DNA of 64,000 bases from Enterobacillus tribolii (GCF_003363015.1 NZ_QRAP01000001.1:171162-235161); one strand, 5' to 3'. Numbered from the stretch's first letter, positions 51,395 through 60,647 are shown. Notes: generated from the sequence alone by a model not told the origin. Numbers and translations: made by a program.

Positions 51395-52387
51395 ATGAAA
51401 AAGATTATATCACAATCAAATATTGAAGATGTATGCCAGGGGCATATTTTTGTTGGCTGTGCAATCAGAACTGATGATATTGTATACCTTTTAGCAAGAA
51501 AAGATCTTACTGAAGATGAGGCTGCGGAGGGTAATGACTATGAAATACCAACACGAGTTATTTTACTACATGAACGACAGGATTGTAACGAATTACAAGT
51601 TGGCGCTGTAGATATTAATAACTTTGAGCTCCCTCAAATCGGTATTTCATTAAAACCTATTGCTCAAGCTTTATTACTGGCTAATGATAACCATGGCAGT
51701 ATTTTACCTATAGGTGGAGGGAAGGACACTTGGCCATTTGAAACACTGCTTAAAAAGGGTATGCCAATGTGCCGGCGTTTACGCTGTATTGACGGTTATA
51801 CTTGGGCTGCTTGTAGCAGACGGCTTGTTTTTAAACGAACAGATATTGGCCAGTGGGTTAATGTAAGGAAAGGTTTTGATGCAAGCATGAGTCCTCTTGG
51901 TGAGACGAAGAATAAAGATTGTGGTTTCAAAGATATTGATGGATTTTCTGAAAAAGAAATATACGCAGTAGGAGGAAAAGGCGATATATGGCGATTTGAT
52001 GGAGATTCCTGGAGCCAATGCGGATTTCCAACCAATGACTATTTATGTACAGTTTGTTGTGCTAAAGATGGTAATGTGTATGTTGGTGCCAGAAATGGAC
52101 TTTGGCGTGGGAAGGAACATCACTGGGAGAGAATATGTGAATTTGAAAAGCCAGAGGAAATGAATGATCTTAGGTGGTTTGATAATAAATTATGGCTCGC
52201 CTATGACTATCGTTTACTTTATTGGGATGGGAGTGACTTGCACAGCGATATTATTTATAAAGATAAAAAAATATCTTTAGGTGGTAATATTGACTCATCT
52301 GAAAATATGCTGTTTGTTACCCGATCATATGAAACTTGGACTTATGATGGAAAGGATTGGTACAATATTATTCCTAATTTTAACTGA
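51395..52387 (+). CDS. Putative immunity protein, paralogue 1 of 4
   Basis: This 330-residue protein has no signal peptide or membrane segment, which suits protection against a cytoplasmic nuclease. Repeats resemble beta-propeller or Kelch-like blades: DIDGFSEKEIYAVGGKGDIW, TVCCAKDGNVYVGARNGLW, LRWFDNKLWLAYDYRLLYWD and ETWTYDGKDWYNIIP. It is AT-rich and starts 17 bases after the effector, the classic place for its cognate immunity gene. Function is inferred from position and tandem copying; I do not recognise a named family. Confidence 0.7.
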   Translation: MKKIISQSNIEDVCQGHIFVGCAIRTDDIVYLLARKDLTEDEAAEGNDYEIPTRVILLHERQDCNELQVGAVDINNFELPQIGISLKPIAQALLLANDNHGSILPIGGGKDTWPFETLLKKGMPMCRRLRCIDGYTWAACSRRLVFKRTDIGQWVNVRKGFDASMSPLGETKNKDCGFKDIDGFSEKEIYAVGGKGDIWRFDGDSWSQCGFPTNDYLCTVCCAKDGNVYVGARNGLWRGKEHHWERICEFEKPEEMNDLRWFDNKLWLAYDYRLLYWDGSDLHSDIIYKDKKISLGGNIDSSENMLFVTRSYETWTYDGKDWYNIIPNFN

Positions 52388-52458
52388 ATAATCTGGTAAG
52401 CATTACATGCATCTAAAGATAGATGTGAACAATATTTTTTCATTTTTGCGAGGGTGGG

Positions 52459-53436
52459 GTGAAGAAGATTCTGGATAATGCGAATATATCGAATATGTGC
52501 AAAGGGCAGATATTCCTGGACTGTGCCATTCGCTACAACGATCTCGCCTACATCCTCGCTCGCGCAGATATGAGCGAAGAAGATGCCTCAGATCTCGAGG
52601 ATCATAAAATCCCCACAAGAATCATTGTACTGGAAGAAAACCCAGATGAAGATGATTTACTGATCGCGGCCAATGAAATAAAAAAATTCGCGCAACCGAT
52701 AATTGGTATCTCACAAAAGCCGGTAAACCAGGGTTTGCTTGCGGCAAGCGATCGCGACGGTTCAATTTTACCGATGGGTGGCGGCAAAGAGTTTTGGCCA
52801 TTTGAAATACTGCAAAAGAATGGTTATCCGCAATGCAAACGACTCCGTCCTATTGATGGCTATACATGGGCAGTAGGTATAAATCGTAAAGTCTATAAAC
52901 GGGTGGATATTGGTAAGTGGGAAAACGTTACTGAAGGCTTGGATCTGAGCAAAAAAGATGCGTTCAGTTATGGTTTCAATGACATTGATGGCTTTTCAGA
53001 AAAAGAAGTTTATGCCGTAGGGGGTAAAGGGGATATCTGGAAGTATGACGGAAAAACATGGAATCAATGCGGTTTCCCAACTAACGATAATCTGTATACC
53101 GTGTGCTGTACAAAAGATGGCTATGTCTATGTTGGCGCCAGAAAAGCACTCTGGAAAGGTAAAGATAACCAATGGGAACAGGTTTGTATATTTGAACGCC
53201 AGAGTGAAATGAATGATTTACGTTGGTTTGCCGATAAACTTTGGCTGGCATATGACTATAAATTAATTATGTGGGATGGGCAGAAACTGCATAATGACAT
53301 TATCCATAATGGGGAAAAGATATCACTCGGCGGTGCCATTGATGCCTCTGACGACATGTTACTGGTTGCATGCTCTTATTCCGCATGGACCTACGATGGA
53401 AAAGATTGGCATAACATTATTCCTAAGTTTAATTAA
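52459..53436 (+). CDS. Putative immunity protein, paralogue 2 of 4
   Basis: This 325-residue paralogue of the previous gene begins with GTG 52459 (KKILDNANISNMCKGQIF aligns with copy 1). It has the same blade motifs: DIDGFSEKEVYAVGGKGDIW, TVCCTKDGYVYVGARKALW and LWLAYDYKLIMWDGQKLHND. It belongs to a subtype with copy 3 (KLIMWDG, GAIDASDDM), and their 3' DNA is almost identical. GC content is higher than in copy 1. Confidence 0.68.
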   Translation: MKKILDNANISNMCKGQIFLDCAIRYNDLAYILARADMSEEDASDLEDHKIPTRIIVLEENPDEDDLLIAANEIKKFAQPIIGISQKPVNQGLLAASDRDGSILPMGGGKEFWPFEILQKNGYPQCKRLRPIDGYTWAVGINRKVYKRVDIGKWENVTEGLDLSKKDAFSYGFNDIDGFSEKEVYAVGGKGDIWKYDGKTWNQCGFPTNDNLYTVCCTKDGYVYVGARKALWKGKDNQWEQVCIFERQSEMNDLRWFADKLWLAYDYKLIMWDGQKLHNDIIHNGEKISLGGAIDASDDMLLVACSYSAWTYDGKDWHNIIPKFN

Positions 53437-53462
53437 GCTGTCGGGGAGCATTGCTATCGATC

Positions 53463-54455
53463 ATGATTAGGAAAACGGCGAGGTCAGAACAGGTTAAAGA
53501 GGTCTGTAGTGGACAGATCCTCCTTGCTGCTGTTATCAACGATCCAAATAGGGTTTATTTTCTTGCAAGAAAGGACCTGACTTCTGATGAGGCTTCTTCA
53601 CTGCATGACTACGAGATTCCTGGCCGGGTTATTGCTGCAGCGGAAGGAGATGGTGAGTTTTTGCGGTTGGGCGGGCTCGGTGTTGATGATTTCAACCATC
53701 CTGTTCTGGGCATTTCCGTTGTTCCCAAAAATCAGGTCATTGTGATAGCTAATGACAACGACGGAACGGTATTACCAATCGGCGGCGGACAAAAAACGTG
53801 GCCTTATGAGTCGTTACAAGAAGGTTCTTTACCCGGATGTAAAAGAATTCGGTGCATTGATGGCTACAGTTGGGTCGCCGGCAACAGACGGTTGGTATAT
53901 AAAAGAACAAATATGGGAGTGTGGAAAAGAATCAGCAATGGCTTTGGGACGGGCATAGAGCCTTATGGCGAAATGAATAATCCGGACTGTGGCTTCAATG
54001 ATATCGATGGCTTTTCAGAAAAAGACGTTTATGCCGCAGGAGGAAAAGGGGATATCTGGAAGTACGACGGCAAAACATGGCGTCAGTGCGCTTTCCCAAC
54101 CGACGATAATCTGTATACCGTGTGCTGCGCTAAAGACGGGTATGTCTATGTTGGCGCCAGAAAAGCACTCTGGAAAGGTAAGGACGATCAATGGGAGCTT
54201 GTTTGCACCTTTAAACATCCGGGGGCAATGAACGACCTGCGTTGGTTCGACGAAAAACTCTGGCTGGCATACGACTATAAATTGATTATGTGGGACGGAC
54301 AGAAATTACATAATGACATTACCCATAATGGTAAAAAATTACCACTAAGCGGTGCCATTGACGCCTCTGACGACATGTTACTGGTCGCATGTTCTTATTC
54401 CGCATGGACCTACGATGGGAAAGACTGGCATAACATTATTCCTGAGTTTAATTAA
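53463..54455 (+). CDS. Putative immunity protein, paralogue 3 of 4
   Basis: This 330-residue protein shares with copy 2 a nearly identical second half (YVYVGARKALWKGKDDQWE, LIMWDGQKLHND and ACSYSAWTYDGKDWHNIIP) but a more diverged first half. ATG 53463 aligns with the other starts; a TTG at 53451 lies closer to GGGGAG and may be used instead. It follows copy 2 by 26 bp. Confidence 0.68.
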   Translation: MIRKTARSEQVKEVCSGQILLAAVINDPNRVYFLARKDLTSDEASSLHDYEIPGRVIAAAEGDGEFLRLGGLGVDDFNHPVLGISVVPKNQVIVIANDNDGTVLPIGGGQKTWPYESLQEGSLPGCKRIRCIDGYSWVAGNRRLVYKRTNMGVWKRISNGFGTGIEPYGEMNNPDCGFNDIDGFSEKDVYAAGGKGDIWKYDGKTWRQCAFPTDDNLYTVCCAKDGYVYVGARKALWKGKDDQWELVCTFKHPGAMNDLRWFDEKLWLAYDYKLIMWDGQKLHNDITHNGKKLPLSGAIDASDDMLLVACSYSAWTYDGKDWHNIIPEFN

Positions 54456-54473
54456 ATTCGCCATGGAGGTCTG

Positions 54474-55466
54474 ATGTTCGGAAAACTACCCAAGAAAGAC
54501 TACATTAACGGTGTGTGCTCCGGATATACATTTACCGGGTGTATAATAAAAGATAAAGACAGCCTTTACTTCTTAGCAAGAAAAGACATCAGCAGCGATG
54601 ATGCTGTATCTCTAAATGATAGAGAAATTACCACCCGCCTGATAGGTGTGCTGAATAGCGAAAGCACGCATTTAAAATTAGGTTTTGTCGAATTAGATGA
54701 TTTTGATATGCCGGTTCTTGGTATTGACCGAAAACAAAACAACCAGTTGCTCATGCTGTCAAATGACATTGACGGAACAGTGCTGCCATTAGGGGGCGGG
54801 AAGCCGCGCTGGCCTTATGAAACCTTGAATGAAGGCGGCCTTCCGGTTTGTGAAAAACTGCGTTGTATTGCCGGAGATACCTGGGCGGCCTGCAGCCGGA
54901 GGCTTCTTTATAAGCGTGCAGCTGTGGGTAAATGGGAAAACGTCAGAAACGGTTTTTACCCCCCAATAGGGCCGATGGGAGAAGCGAAAGATAAAAACTG
55001 TGGGTTTCAGGATATTGACGGATTTTCCGCGAAAGATATTTATGCTGCAGGCGGGAAAGGGGATGTCTGGAAATACGATGGTGAACAATGGAGTAACTGT
55101 AACTTCCCAGCAAATGATTTCCTTTACACCGTCTGCTGCGCCCAGGACGGTAATGTCTATATCGGTGCCAGAAACGCCCTCTGGAAAGGAAAAAATCACC
55201 ACTGGGAACAAATATGCACATTCGAACAACCCGAGAAAATGAACACGCTCCGTTGGTTCGATAATAAACTCTGGCTGGCCTATGATTATCGCCTGCTGTT
55301 TTGGGACGGAAAGCATTTGCATCATGATATTTTTTATCAAGGCAAGAGAATATCTTTAGGGGGAAATATTGATTCATCTGATGATATGCTTTTAGTCGCC
55401 GGAGCCTATGAAGCCTGGACTTATGACGGCGAACATTGGCACAATATCATTCCCCGTTTTAACTAG
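54474..55466 (+). CDS. Putative immunity protein, paralogue 4 of 4
   Basis: This 330-residue protein starts at ATG 54474 with GGAGG upstream. Its motifs resemble copy 1 more than 2 and 3 (NKLWLAYDYRLLFWDGKHLH and SLGGNIDSSDDM), so the array runs in subtype order A-B-B-A. The GC content is close to that of the chromosome. About 100 bp without a gene follow to the TIGR02270 gene. Confidence 0.68.
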   Translation: MFGKLPKKDYINGVCSGYTFTGCIIKDKDSLYFLARKDISSDDAVSLNDREITTRLIGVLNSESTHLKLGFVELDDFDMPVLGIDRKQNNQLLMLSNDIDGTVLPLGGGKPRWPYETLNEGGLPVCEKLRCIAGDTWAACSRRLLYKRAAVGKWENVRNGFYPPIGPMGEAKDKNCGFQDIDGFSAKDIYAAGGKGDVWKYDGEQWSNCNFPANDFLYTVCCAQDGNVYIGARNALWKGKNHHWEQICTFEQPEKMNTLRWFDNKLWLAYDYRLLFWDGKHLHHDIFYQGKRISLGGNIDSSDDMLLVAGAYEAWTYDGEHWHNIIPRFN

Positions 55467-55572
55467 CGGGTTTTAGTGAACCCATCGACAGCAAAAAACA
55501 GATTCAGCCTTTAAAATAGCGGTCAAAATCATATTTTTCAGGCAAAGATTGATCAAGACAAGGATGCCTTTT

Positions 55573-56838
55573 ATGACCATTCCTCTCGTCATTCCCCCGC
55601 TTCTTCGCCAGCACGCGTCAGATGCGGCCTTTTACTGGTACCTGACGGAGCACAGCACCTTTTCGCACTCCGTCGATCAGGAAAAGCTGGCCTACTTTCA
55701 CCGCCTGCTGAGCGCGCACCTCGACGGCCTGCGCTACGGAGAAGACGCCGGATGGGCGGAGGCGCTGGAAAATCTGGAAACCTGGCAGACGGAAGGGGAA
55801 GCCTTTGTCGCGGCCTGGCTGGCATACGGCTCCGGTGATGATAAACGCATCGCCGCCTTAATCCCGCAGTTGGAAGCAATGCCGGCAGGCGTCGCCGCGC
55901 CGGGCGTGATTTCCGCCCTGAGTCAGCTACCGGCCACCGCCTATGGCGAGCGCCTGGAAATATGGCTGAATTCACCCCAGCCGCTGTGGCAGGCGGTGGC
56001 CGCCGGCCTGTACGCCGCCGGGCGGTTGCCGCTGAACGATGAATTGCTGCATGCCTGGTTCGACAGCGATTACGCCCTGATCCGGGCGATGGCTTGCCGT
56101 TATCTGGCTGAGGTTCCGCTGCCGCCGTGGAATTCCTATCTTTATCATGCCTGCAAGGATGAATCTTTTCTGGTGCGGCGCGCCGCCGTTTTGGCGCTGT
56201 TCGCCGCCAAAACCGACACCCGCACGCTGTTCCCCCTGGTGATGGGCGTGTTGCATGCCTGCCTGAATACGCCGCAGCCGGAGGACATGGACGAACCGGC
56301 CTGGCAGCACCTGATCGAATTCCTGGTACGGCTGGCGGGGCATATCGCGCCGGCAGCCGGAGCGCAAGTTAACGACGCGCTGAACGTGCTGCCCGACTAC
56401 CTGAAAATCCTTTTTCTCGCTCACCACGGCGATCCGCAGTCCGTGCCCCGGCTTCTTGACCTGATGCGTCAGGAAGCGCTGGCTCCCCTGAGCTGGTGGG
56501 CCGTCAGCCTGATCACCGGGCTGGATATCGATGATGACAGCTATCTGATCTTTAATCACGATGAGGCGGAAGAGAGCGACGAAGACGAGGCGGACGACAT
56601 CAGCGCGCACCTGACGCAACTGACCGGGGAACTGTCCACGCCGGACCCCGACGCCGTGGCGCGCTACGTCTCAACCTGGCGCCCGGAAGGGAAACGGGTA
56701 TTGCTCGGCATGCCGGTTGTTGCCGAAGCCTGCCGCCGCATCCTCGCCGATGCGGATGCATCAATGCTGGAGGTGCTTTGTGCCCGCTGGCATCTGGTTA
56801 CGCTGGGCGACCTGGATCGCACTACGGTTTACGGATAA
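55573..56838 (+). CDS. TIGR02270-like HEAT-repeat protein
   Basis: This 421-residue, helical, acidic protein has HEAT-like repeats (LIRAMACRYLAEVPLP, FLVRRAAVLALFAAKTD) and the block LSWWAVSLITGLDIDD. Together with its place after a VgrG group this fits the TIGR02270 proteins. Function is unknown; an accessory role in effector handling is guessed. ATG 55573 with AAGGA nine bases before is preferred over 55549. Confidence 0.78.
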   Translation: MTIPLVIPPLLRQHASDAAFYWYLTEHSTFSHSVDQEKLAYFHRLLSAHLDGLRYGEDAGWAEALENLETWQTEGEAFVAAWLAYGSGDDKRIAALIPQLEAMPAGVAAPGVISALSQLPATAYGERLEIWLNSPQPLWQAVAAGLYAAGRLPLNDELLHAWFDSDYALIRAMACRYLAEVPLPPWNSYLYHACKDESFLVRRAAVLALFAAKTDTRTLFPLVMGVLHACLNTPQPEDMDEPAWQHLIEFLVRLAGHIAPAAGAQVNDALNVLPDYLKILFLAHHGDPQSVPRLLDLMRQEALAPLSWWAVSLITGLDIDDDSYLIFNHDEAEESDEDEADDISAHLTQLTGELSTPDPDAVARYVSTWRPEGKRVLLGMPVVAEACRRILADADASMLEVLCARWHLVTLGDLDRTTVYG

Positions 56839-56852
56839 TAAGGAGCGCGATC

Positions 56853-57227
56853 ATGCTGTATTACCCGGAAAAAGATCAGCCGGCCATCGTTGCCGCACTC
56901 AACCACGGGCTGCCGCTTATTGTCTGCATGTGCGCCGCCTGGTGCAATAACTGTGAAGAGTGGCGGGCCGTGTTTGAGGAAGCGGCCAGGGAAAATTCGC
57001 ATACGGGGTGTTTTGTCTGGCTGGATATTGACGAGCACTTTGACATGGTTACCGAAGTGGATCTGGAAACCCTGCCGGTGCTGCTGATTCACCATCGTGA
57101 AGGGGTGGCGTTTTTGGGGACGTTCAGGCCGGATAAATCAACGCTGCTGGCGCTGATTCGCGGTTCCGGGGTCAGCGGCCGGATTGACGATCCCGGCATC
57201 CGCGATTTTCTCACCGAGCCGCTGTAA
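56853..57227 (+). CDS. Thioredoxin-like protein
   Basis: This 124-residue thioredoxin fold has an active site A-W30-C31-N-N-C34 and the cis-Pro in TLPVLLIH. It has no signal peptide, so it should be cytoplasmic. AAGGAG precedes ATG 56853, 14 bp after the previous gene, so the two are co-transcribed. Its two-Cys site might keep the Cys-rich effector reduced; that link is speculation. Confidence 0.82.
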   Translation: MLYYPEKDQPAIVAALNHGLPLIVCMCAAWCNNCEEWRAVFEEAARENSHTGCFVWLDIDEHFDMVTEVDLETLPVLLIHHREGVAFLGTFRPDKSTLLALIRGSGVSGRIDDPGIRDFLTEPL

Positions 57228-57231
57228 AGGT

Positions 57232-57660
57232 TCAGACGCCCAGTTTTTTGCCCGGCATCGGGCCGGGGTGCGCCTGCCCGTCGGGGCCGTACAGCGAGGG
57301 GCCGTGGCGGCCGCGCAGCGTGCCAAGCATCTCCTGATTTCTTTGCAGGTGCTGTTCCAGCAGGCGGCCGTTATGTTGATTCATGTGTTGCAGGCGCTGA
57401 GTCAGCTCGCGGATGGCCTGCCAGCGGGCGGAAAGCGCAGGGTGATCTTCATAAGGCGGGGGAATCTCACTGTCGCCGCGCCGCCGGGTGTCCAGGTGCC
57501 GCAGGGTGGCGAGCAGCGTTTCTTTACGCTGGGTGCATGATTGCAGGCGCACCGCATCGATGCGGCCCGCGCACAGTTGTTCCTGTTCTTGCGTCAGCAC
57601 CTCGCCGAGCGTACCCAGCGTGGTGTGAATTTGTTCCAGCGTGTCGGATAATCCTGGCAT
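57232..57660 (-). CDS. flgN: FlgN, chaperone for hook-associated proteins
   Basis: This 142-residue helical protein is the export chaperone for FlgK and FlgL. It has the FlgN text LGEVLTQEQEQLCAGRIDAV, then LQSCTQRKETLLATLRHLD. It is co-transcribed with flgM, five bases apart. Confidence 0.92.
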   Translation of the reverse strand: MPGLSDTLEQIHTTLGTLGEVLTQEQEQLCAGRIDAVRLQSCTQRKETLLATLRHLDTRRRGDSEIPPPYEDHPALSARWQAIRELTQRLQHMNQHNGRLLEQHLQRNQEMLGTLRGRHGPSLYGPDGQAHPGPMPGKKLGV

Positions 57661-57665
57661 GAAAA

Positions 57666-57965
57666 TTACTTACCGCCGTTCAAAAAATCATAGGTATCAC
57701 GCAGCAGGGCATCGGCAATTTTGCCGGTGTCCACCTCCAGTTCACCTCTTTCGATCGCCGCTTTCACCTCGTCTACCCGTTTCTGATTGATGTCCTGCGG
57801 ACCAGAACGCATCAGGCGTGACTGGGCGTCGCTTAACGTGACCTGCGCCGCGTCCGTATTCGGCGGCAGCGAGGCGTTACGGCTCTTGGGCGCGGCGATT
57901 TCCGCGTTTTCCCGGCTCTGGATCGGGTTGATCGGCGGCAGGGGGGATGTACGTTCGATGCTCAT
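57666..57965 (-). CDS. flgM: FlgM, anti-sigma-28 factor
   Basis: This 99-residue protein holds FliA until the hook is complete and is then exported. Its N-terminus is unordered (MSIERTSPLPPINPIQSREN), and the sigma-binding helices are VTLSDAQSRLMRSGPQDINQ, KRVDEVKAAIERGELEVD and IADALLRDTYDFL. ATG 57965 has AAGGA upstream; the frame also opens at 57986. A sigma-28 promoter lies 180 bp upstream. Confidence 0.94.
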   Translation of the reverse strand: MSIERTSPLPPINPIQSRENAEIAAPKSRNASLPPNTDAAQVTLSDAQSRLMRSGPQDINQKRVDEVKAAIERGELEVDTGKIADALLRDTYDFLNGGK

Positions 57966-58142
57966 GCAAGTGTCCTTTATCAGCAAATTGTATTTTTTAG
58001 AATAATTGCATACGGCGCAGGTGAGTCCTTTACCCGATTCCGTATGCCGCAGGCTCCGGATTAAATGTCATCAGGCGTGACAACAGGAGGCCGCAGGCGG
58101 CGAACTATCGTCATCGCGTTTTTTTAATCTTTGCTATTTCTA

Positions 58143-58169
58143 CTATCGGCACGCAGCGGAATTACTTTA
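58143..58169 (-). promoter_or_regulatory. Sigma-28 promoter for flgMN
   Basis: On the minus strand, TAAA (58169-58166), exactly 15 bases, then GCCGATAG (58150-58143). The FliA consensus is TAAA-N15-GCCGATAA, so there is one mismatch in 12. It lies between flgA and flgM and points at flgM, giving the known class 3 control of flgM. Confidence 0.87.
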
Positions 58170-58196
58170 GCAAAAAAAGCGGTTTTTTTTATAGCG

Positions 58197-58856
58197 TCAA
58201 AACAACAGGTTAACGCCTCCCCGTGTGTCGACCTTTCCGCTGACCACCTGGCCTGAGGGCATCCGCACCCGTACCGTTTCGGTAACAGCCGCGTTATTCA
58301 GCGCCTTGCCTTCGCTGCTGACATTGAACCCTTCGCCGTCGGCCAGCACCTGCACCGTTTGCCCGGCTTTGACTTTCCAGCTCCGGCGAATCATGGAAGC
58401 GGTCACAGCCTGACCGGGAACAAGGGGGCGCAGGGCGACGGCGTCGTTGAGTGCGTCCGGGTTAAGCAACGTGGTGGCGGGAAGTTGGTCGAGACGGCCG
58501 GTGCGCAGACGGAAGTCGGTGGCGTGCAGCGCCTGCCCGCGGCTGATAGGGCGTTTGGCGACCGGATACGCGCCGGTAACACGCACTTCAACCTGCAAAT
58601 AGCTTTTTTTCTGCGGGCACTGCGCCGCCACGCTGAGCTTACCCCAGCGGCGGCTGACGGACGGTTGGGAGAATACCGGCGCCTCGCAGGCCGGCAGGCG
58701 CTCCGGCGAAGACAGGACGGAAACGCTGACCTTGCGCGACGTTTCCTGCTGCTGCTGAAAATAGCGCGTCAGGGCGTCTTCCAGCGGCGTAGCCGCCTGA
58801 GTGGTTCCCGTCAGCAGCCACAGCGCCACGGCTACGCTGAACCCTAATCTTCTCAT
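58197..58856 (-). CDS. flgA: FlgA, P-ring assembly chaperone
   Basis: This 219-residue periplasmic protein has a signal peptide (ending GTTQAA), a Cys pair region (LPACEAPVF, AAQCPQKKS) and the SAF domain (ISRGQALHATDFRLRTGRLD). It helps FlgI form the P ring. ATG 58856 starts the signal peptide (MRRLGFSVAVALWLL). It is divergent from flgB, and the 200 bp between should hold the FlhDC-dependent promoters. Confidence 0.93.
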   Translation of the reverse strand: MRRLGFSVAVALWLLTGTTQAATPLEDALTRYFQQQQETSRKVSVSVLSSPERLPACEAPVFSQPSVSRRWGKLSVAAQCPQKKSYLQVEVRVTGAYPVAKRPISRGQALHATDFRLRTGRLDQLPATTLLNPDALNDAVALRPLVPGQAVTASMIRRSWKVKAGQTVQVLADGEGFNVSSEGKALNNAAVTETVRVRMPSGQVVSGKVDTRGGVNLLF

Positions 58857-59057
58857 CTGCCCTGGCTCCCCGTCGGATCGATAGGCTGACAAGTTTACCC
58901 GCGCGCCAAAAGTATAAAGGCGATAAATAGCCCCCCATTTTCCCTTTGTTCCGTCGATAGTCTCGCTACCGATACCACTATTCTTTGTGCTCAGGAAATT
59001 CTTAATGGCCGGTATGAAACGTGTCCGCCACGCGCGTTACGGCTTAATGGGGGAGCT

Positions 59058-59471
59058 ATGCTCGACAAACTGGAGAGTACGCTGCGCTTTCAGAAGGAAG
59101 CGCTTAACCTGCGCGCGCAACGCCAGGAAATTCTGGCGAGCAACATCGCCAATGCGGATACGCCGGGTTACCAGTCGAGGGACTTTGACTTCGCCGCCCA
59201 GCTCAACAAAGCGTTGACGCAGGGGCGGCCTTCCGGCAGCGGCGTCGCGCTGTCGATGACCGCCCGCAATCATATTCCGGCCCAGGACTTCCGTCCACCC
59301 TCGCTGGATTTGCTGTTCCGCGTACCGGACCAACCGGCGCTGGACGGCAACAGCGTCGATATGGATCGCGAACGTACCCAGTTCGCCGATAACAGCCTGC
59401 GTTACCAAACCGATCTCACCGTCATCAGCGGCCAGATAAAAAGCATGATGTCGGTACTGCAACAAGGATAA
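59058..59471 (+). CDS. flgB: FlgB, proximal rod protein
   Basis: This 137-residue protein has the rod N-terminal motif ([19 protein letters not shown]). It builds the proximal rod on the MS ring with FlgC, FlgF and FliE. It is the first gene of flgBCDEFGH, and its length is as in E. coli (138). Confidence 0.96.
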   Translation: MLDKLESTLRFQKEALNLRAQRQEILASNIANADTPGYQSRDFDFAAQLNKALTQGRPSGSGVALSMTARNHIPAQDFRPPSLDLLFRVPDQPALDGNSVDMDRERTQFADNSLRYQTDLTVISGQIKSMMSVLQQG

Positions 59472-59477
59472 ACGGTC

Positions 59478-59882
59478 ATGTCTTTGCTTTCTATTTTTGA
59501 TATTTCCGGTTCCGCGCTTTCTGCGCAGTCTCAGCGTATGAACGTCAGCGCCAGTAACATGGCCAACGCCGACAGCGTGACCGGGCCGGACGGCGAGCCT
59601 TACCGCGCCAAACAGGTGGTGTTCCGCGTCCACAGCGCGCCGGGGCAGGAAACCGGCGGCGTGCGCGTGGCGCAGATTACGGAAGACCCGTCGCCGGAGC
59701 GTCTGGTATATCAGCCCGGCAATCCTCTGGCCGACGGGCGCGGCTACGTGCGTATGCCGAACGTCGACAGCGTGGGCGAAATGGTCAACACCATCGCCGC
59801 TTCGCGCAGCTACCAGGCCAACGTTGAAGTGCTCAACACGACCAAATCGCTGATGTTGAAAACCCTGTCCCTGGGTCAATAA
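59478..59882 (+). CDS. flgC: FlgC, proximal rod protein
   Basis: This 134-residue rod protein has the N-terminal [20 protein letters not shown] and the C-terminal [20 protein letters not shown] motifs. It starts six bases after flgB and matches the E. coli length. Confidence 0.96.
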   Translation: MSLLSIFDISGSALSAQSQRMNVSASNMANADSVTGPDGEPYRAKQVVFRVHSAPGQETGGVRVAQITEDPSPERLVYQPGNPLADGRGYVRMPNVDSVGEMVNTIAASRSYQANVEVLNTTKSLMLKTLSLGQ

Positions 59883-59912
59883 CGCGGCTCAGTCAACAAG
59901 GAGAAAACAGCT

Positions 59913-60647
59913 ATGGGCGTTTCCGTTTCCCTCAACGATCCGGTTAACAACAGCTTACCGGTTAATAAAACGGCGGCGGGTAATGATTTAGGCGCACAGA
60001 ACAGTCAGGACCTGCAAAACAGCTTCCTGACGCTGCTGGTGGCGCAGCTGAGAAACCAGGACCCGACCAATCCGCTGGACAACAGCCAGTTAACCAGCCA
60101 GTTGGCGCAGATCAGTACGGTCAGCGGCATTGAAAAGCTGAATACTACGCTGGGCGCGATTTCAGGCCAAATCGATCACAGCCAGTCATTGCAGGCCAGC
60201 TCGCTGATCGGGCGCGGCGTCATGATTCCGGGCAGCACTATTCTGCTGGGGCGTGAAACGCCGCCTGAGGCGACGCTGCAGGTCAGCGATGGGGAGGGCG
60301 GCGCTATAACGACAACGCCGTTCGGGCTGGAACTGGATGGCGGGGCGGAAAGCGTCATCGTCACAATTCAGGATGCCAGCGGTAATGCCGTGAAGAAAAT
60401 CGATCTCGGCAGCGTGCCGGCCGGGGTGCACAGCTTTACCTGGGACGGCAAGGCGGAAAGCGGGGAGGGGGCGCCGGACGGGGCTTATACCTTCACGATC
60501 AACGCCACTAACGAGGGCGTGCCGGTGGTGGCGCAGCCGCTGACGTTCGGCATGGTGTTCGGGGTGACGAAAAACGGCAAGACGCCAATGCTGGAACTGG
60601 GTACGGCGGGTACGGTCACCCTCGATGAAGTCAGGCAGATTCTTTAA
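59913..60647 (+). CDS. flgD: FlgD, hook cap / assembly protein
   Basis: This 244-residue protein is slightly longer than E. coli FlgD (231). The N-terminus carries the export and cap signature (FLTLLVAQLRNQDPTNPLDN, then SQLTSQLAQISTVSGIEKLN). The C-terminus has the Ig-like FlgD domains (VHSFTWDGKAESGEGAPDG). It caps the growing hook and is then lost. AAGGAG precedes the ATG. The gap of 178 bp to flgE is unusual for this operon and holds a small ORF. Confidence 0.95.
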   Translation: MGVSVSLNDPVNNSLPVNKTAAGNDLGAQNSQDLQNSFLTLLVAQLRNQDPTNPLDNSQLTSQLAQISTVSGIEKLNTTLGAISGQIDHSQSLQASSLIGRGVMIPGSTILLGRETPPEATLQVSDGEGGAITTTPFGLELDGGAESVIVTIQDASGNAVKKIDLGSVPAGVHSFTWDGKAESGEGAPDGAYTFTINATNEGVPVVAQPLTFGMVFGVTKNGKTPMLELGTAGTVTLDEVRQIL

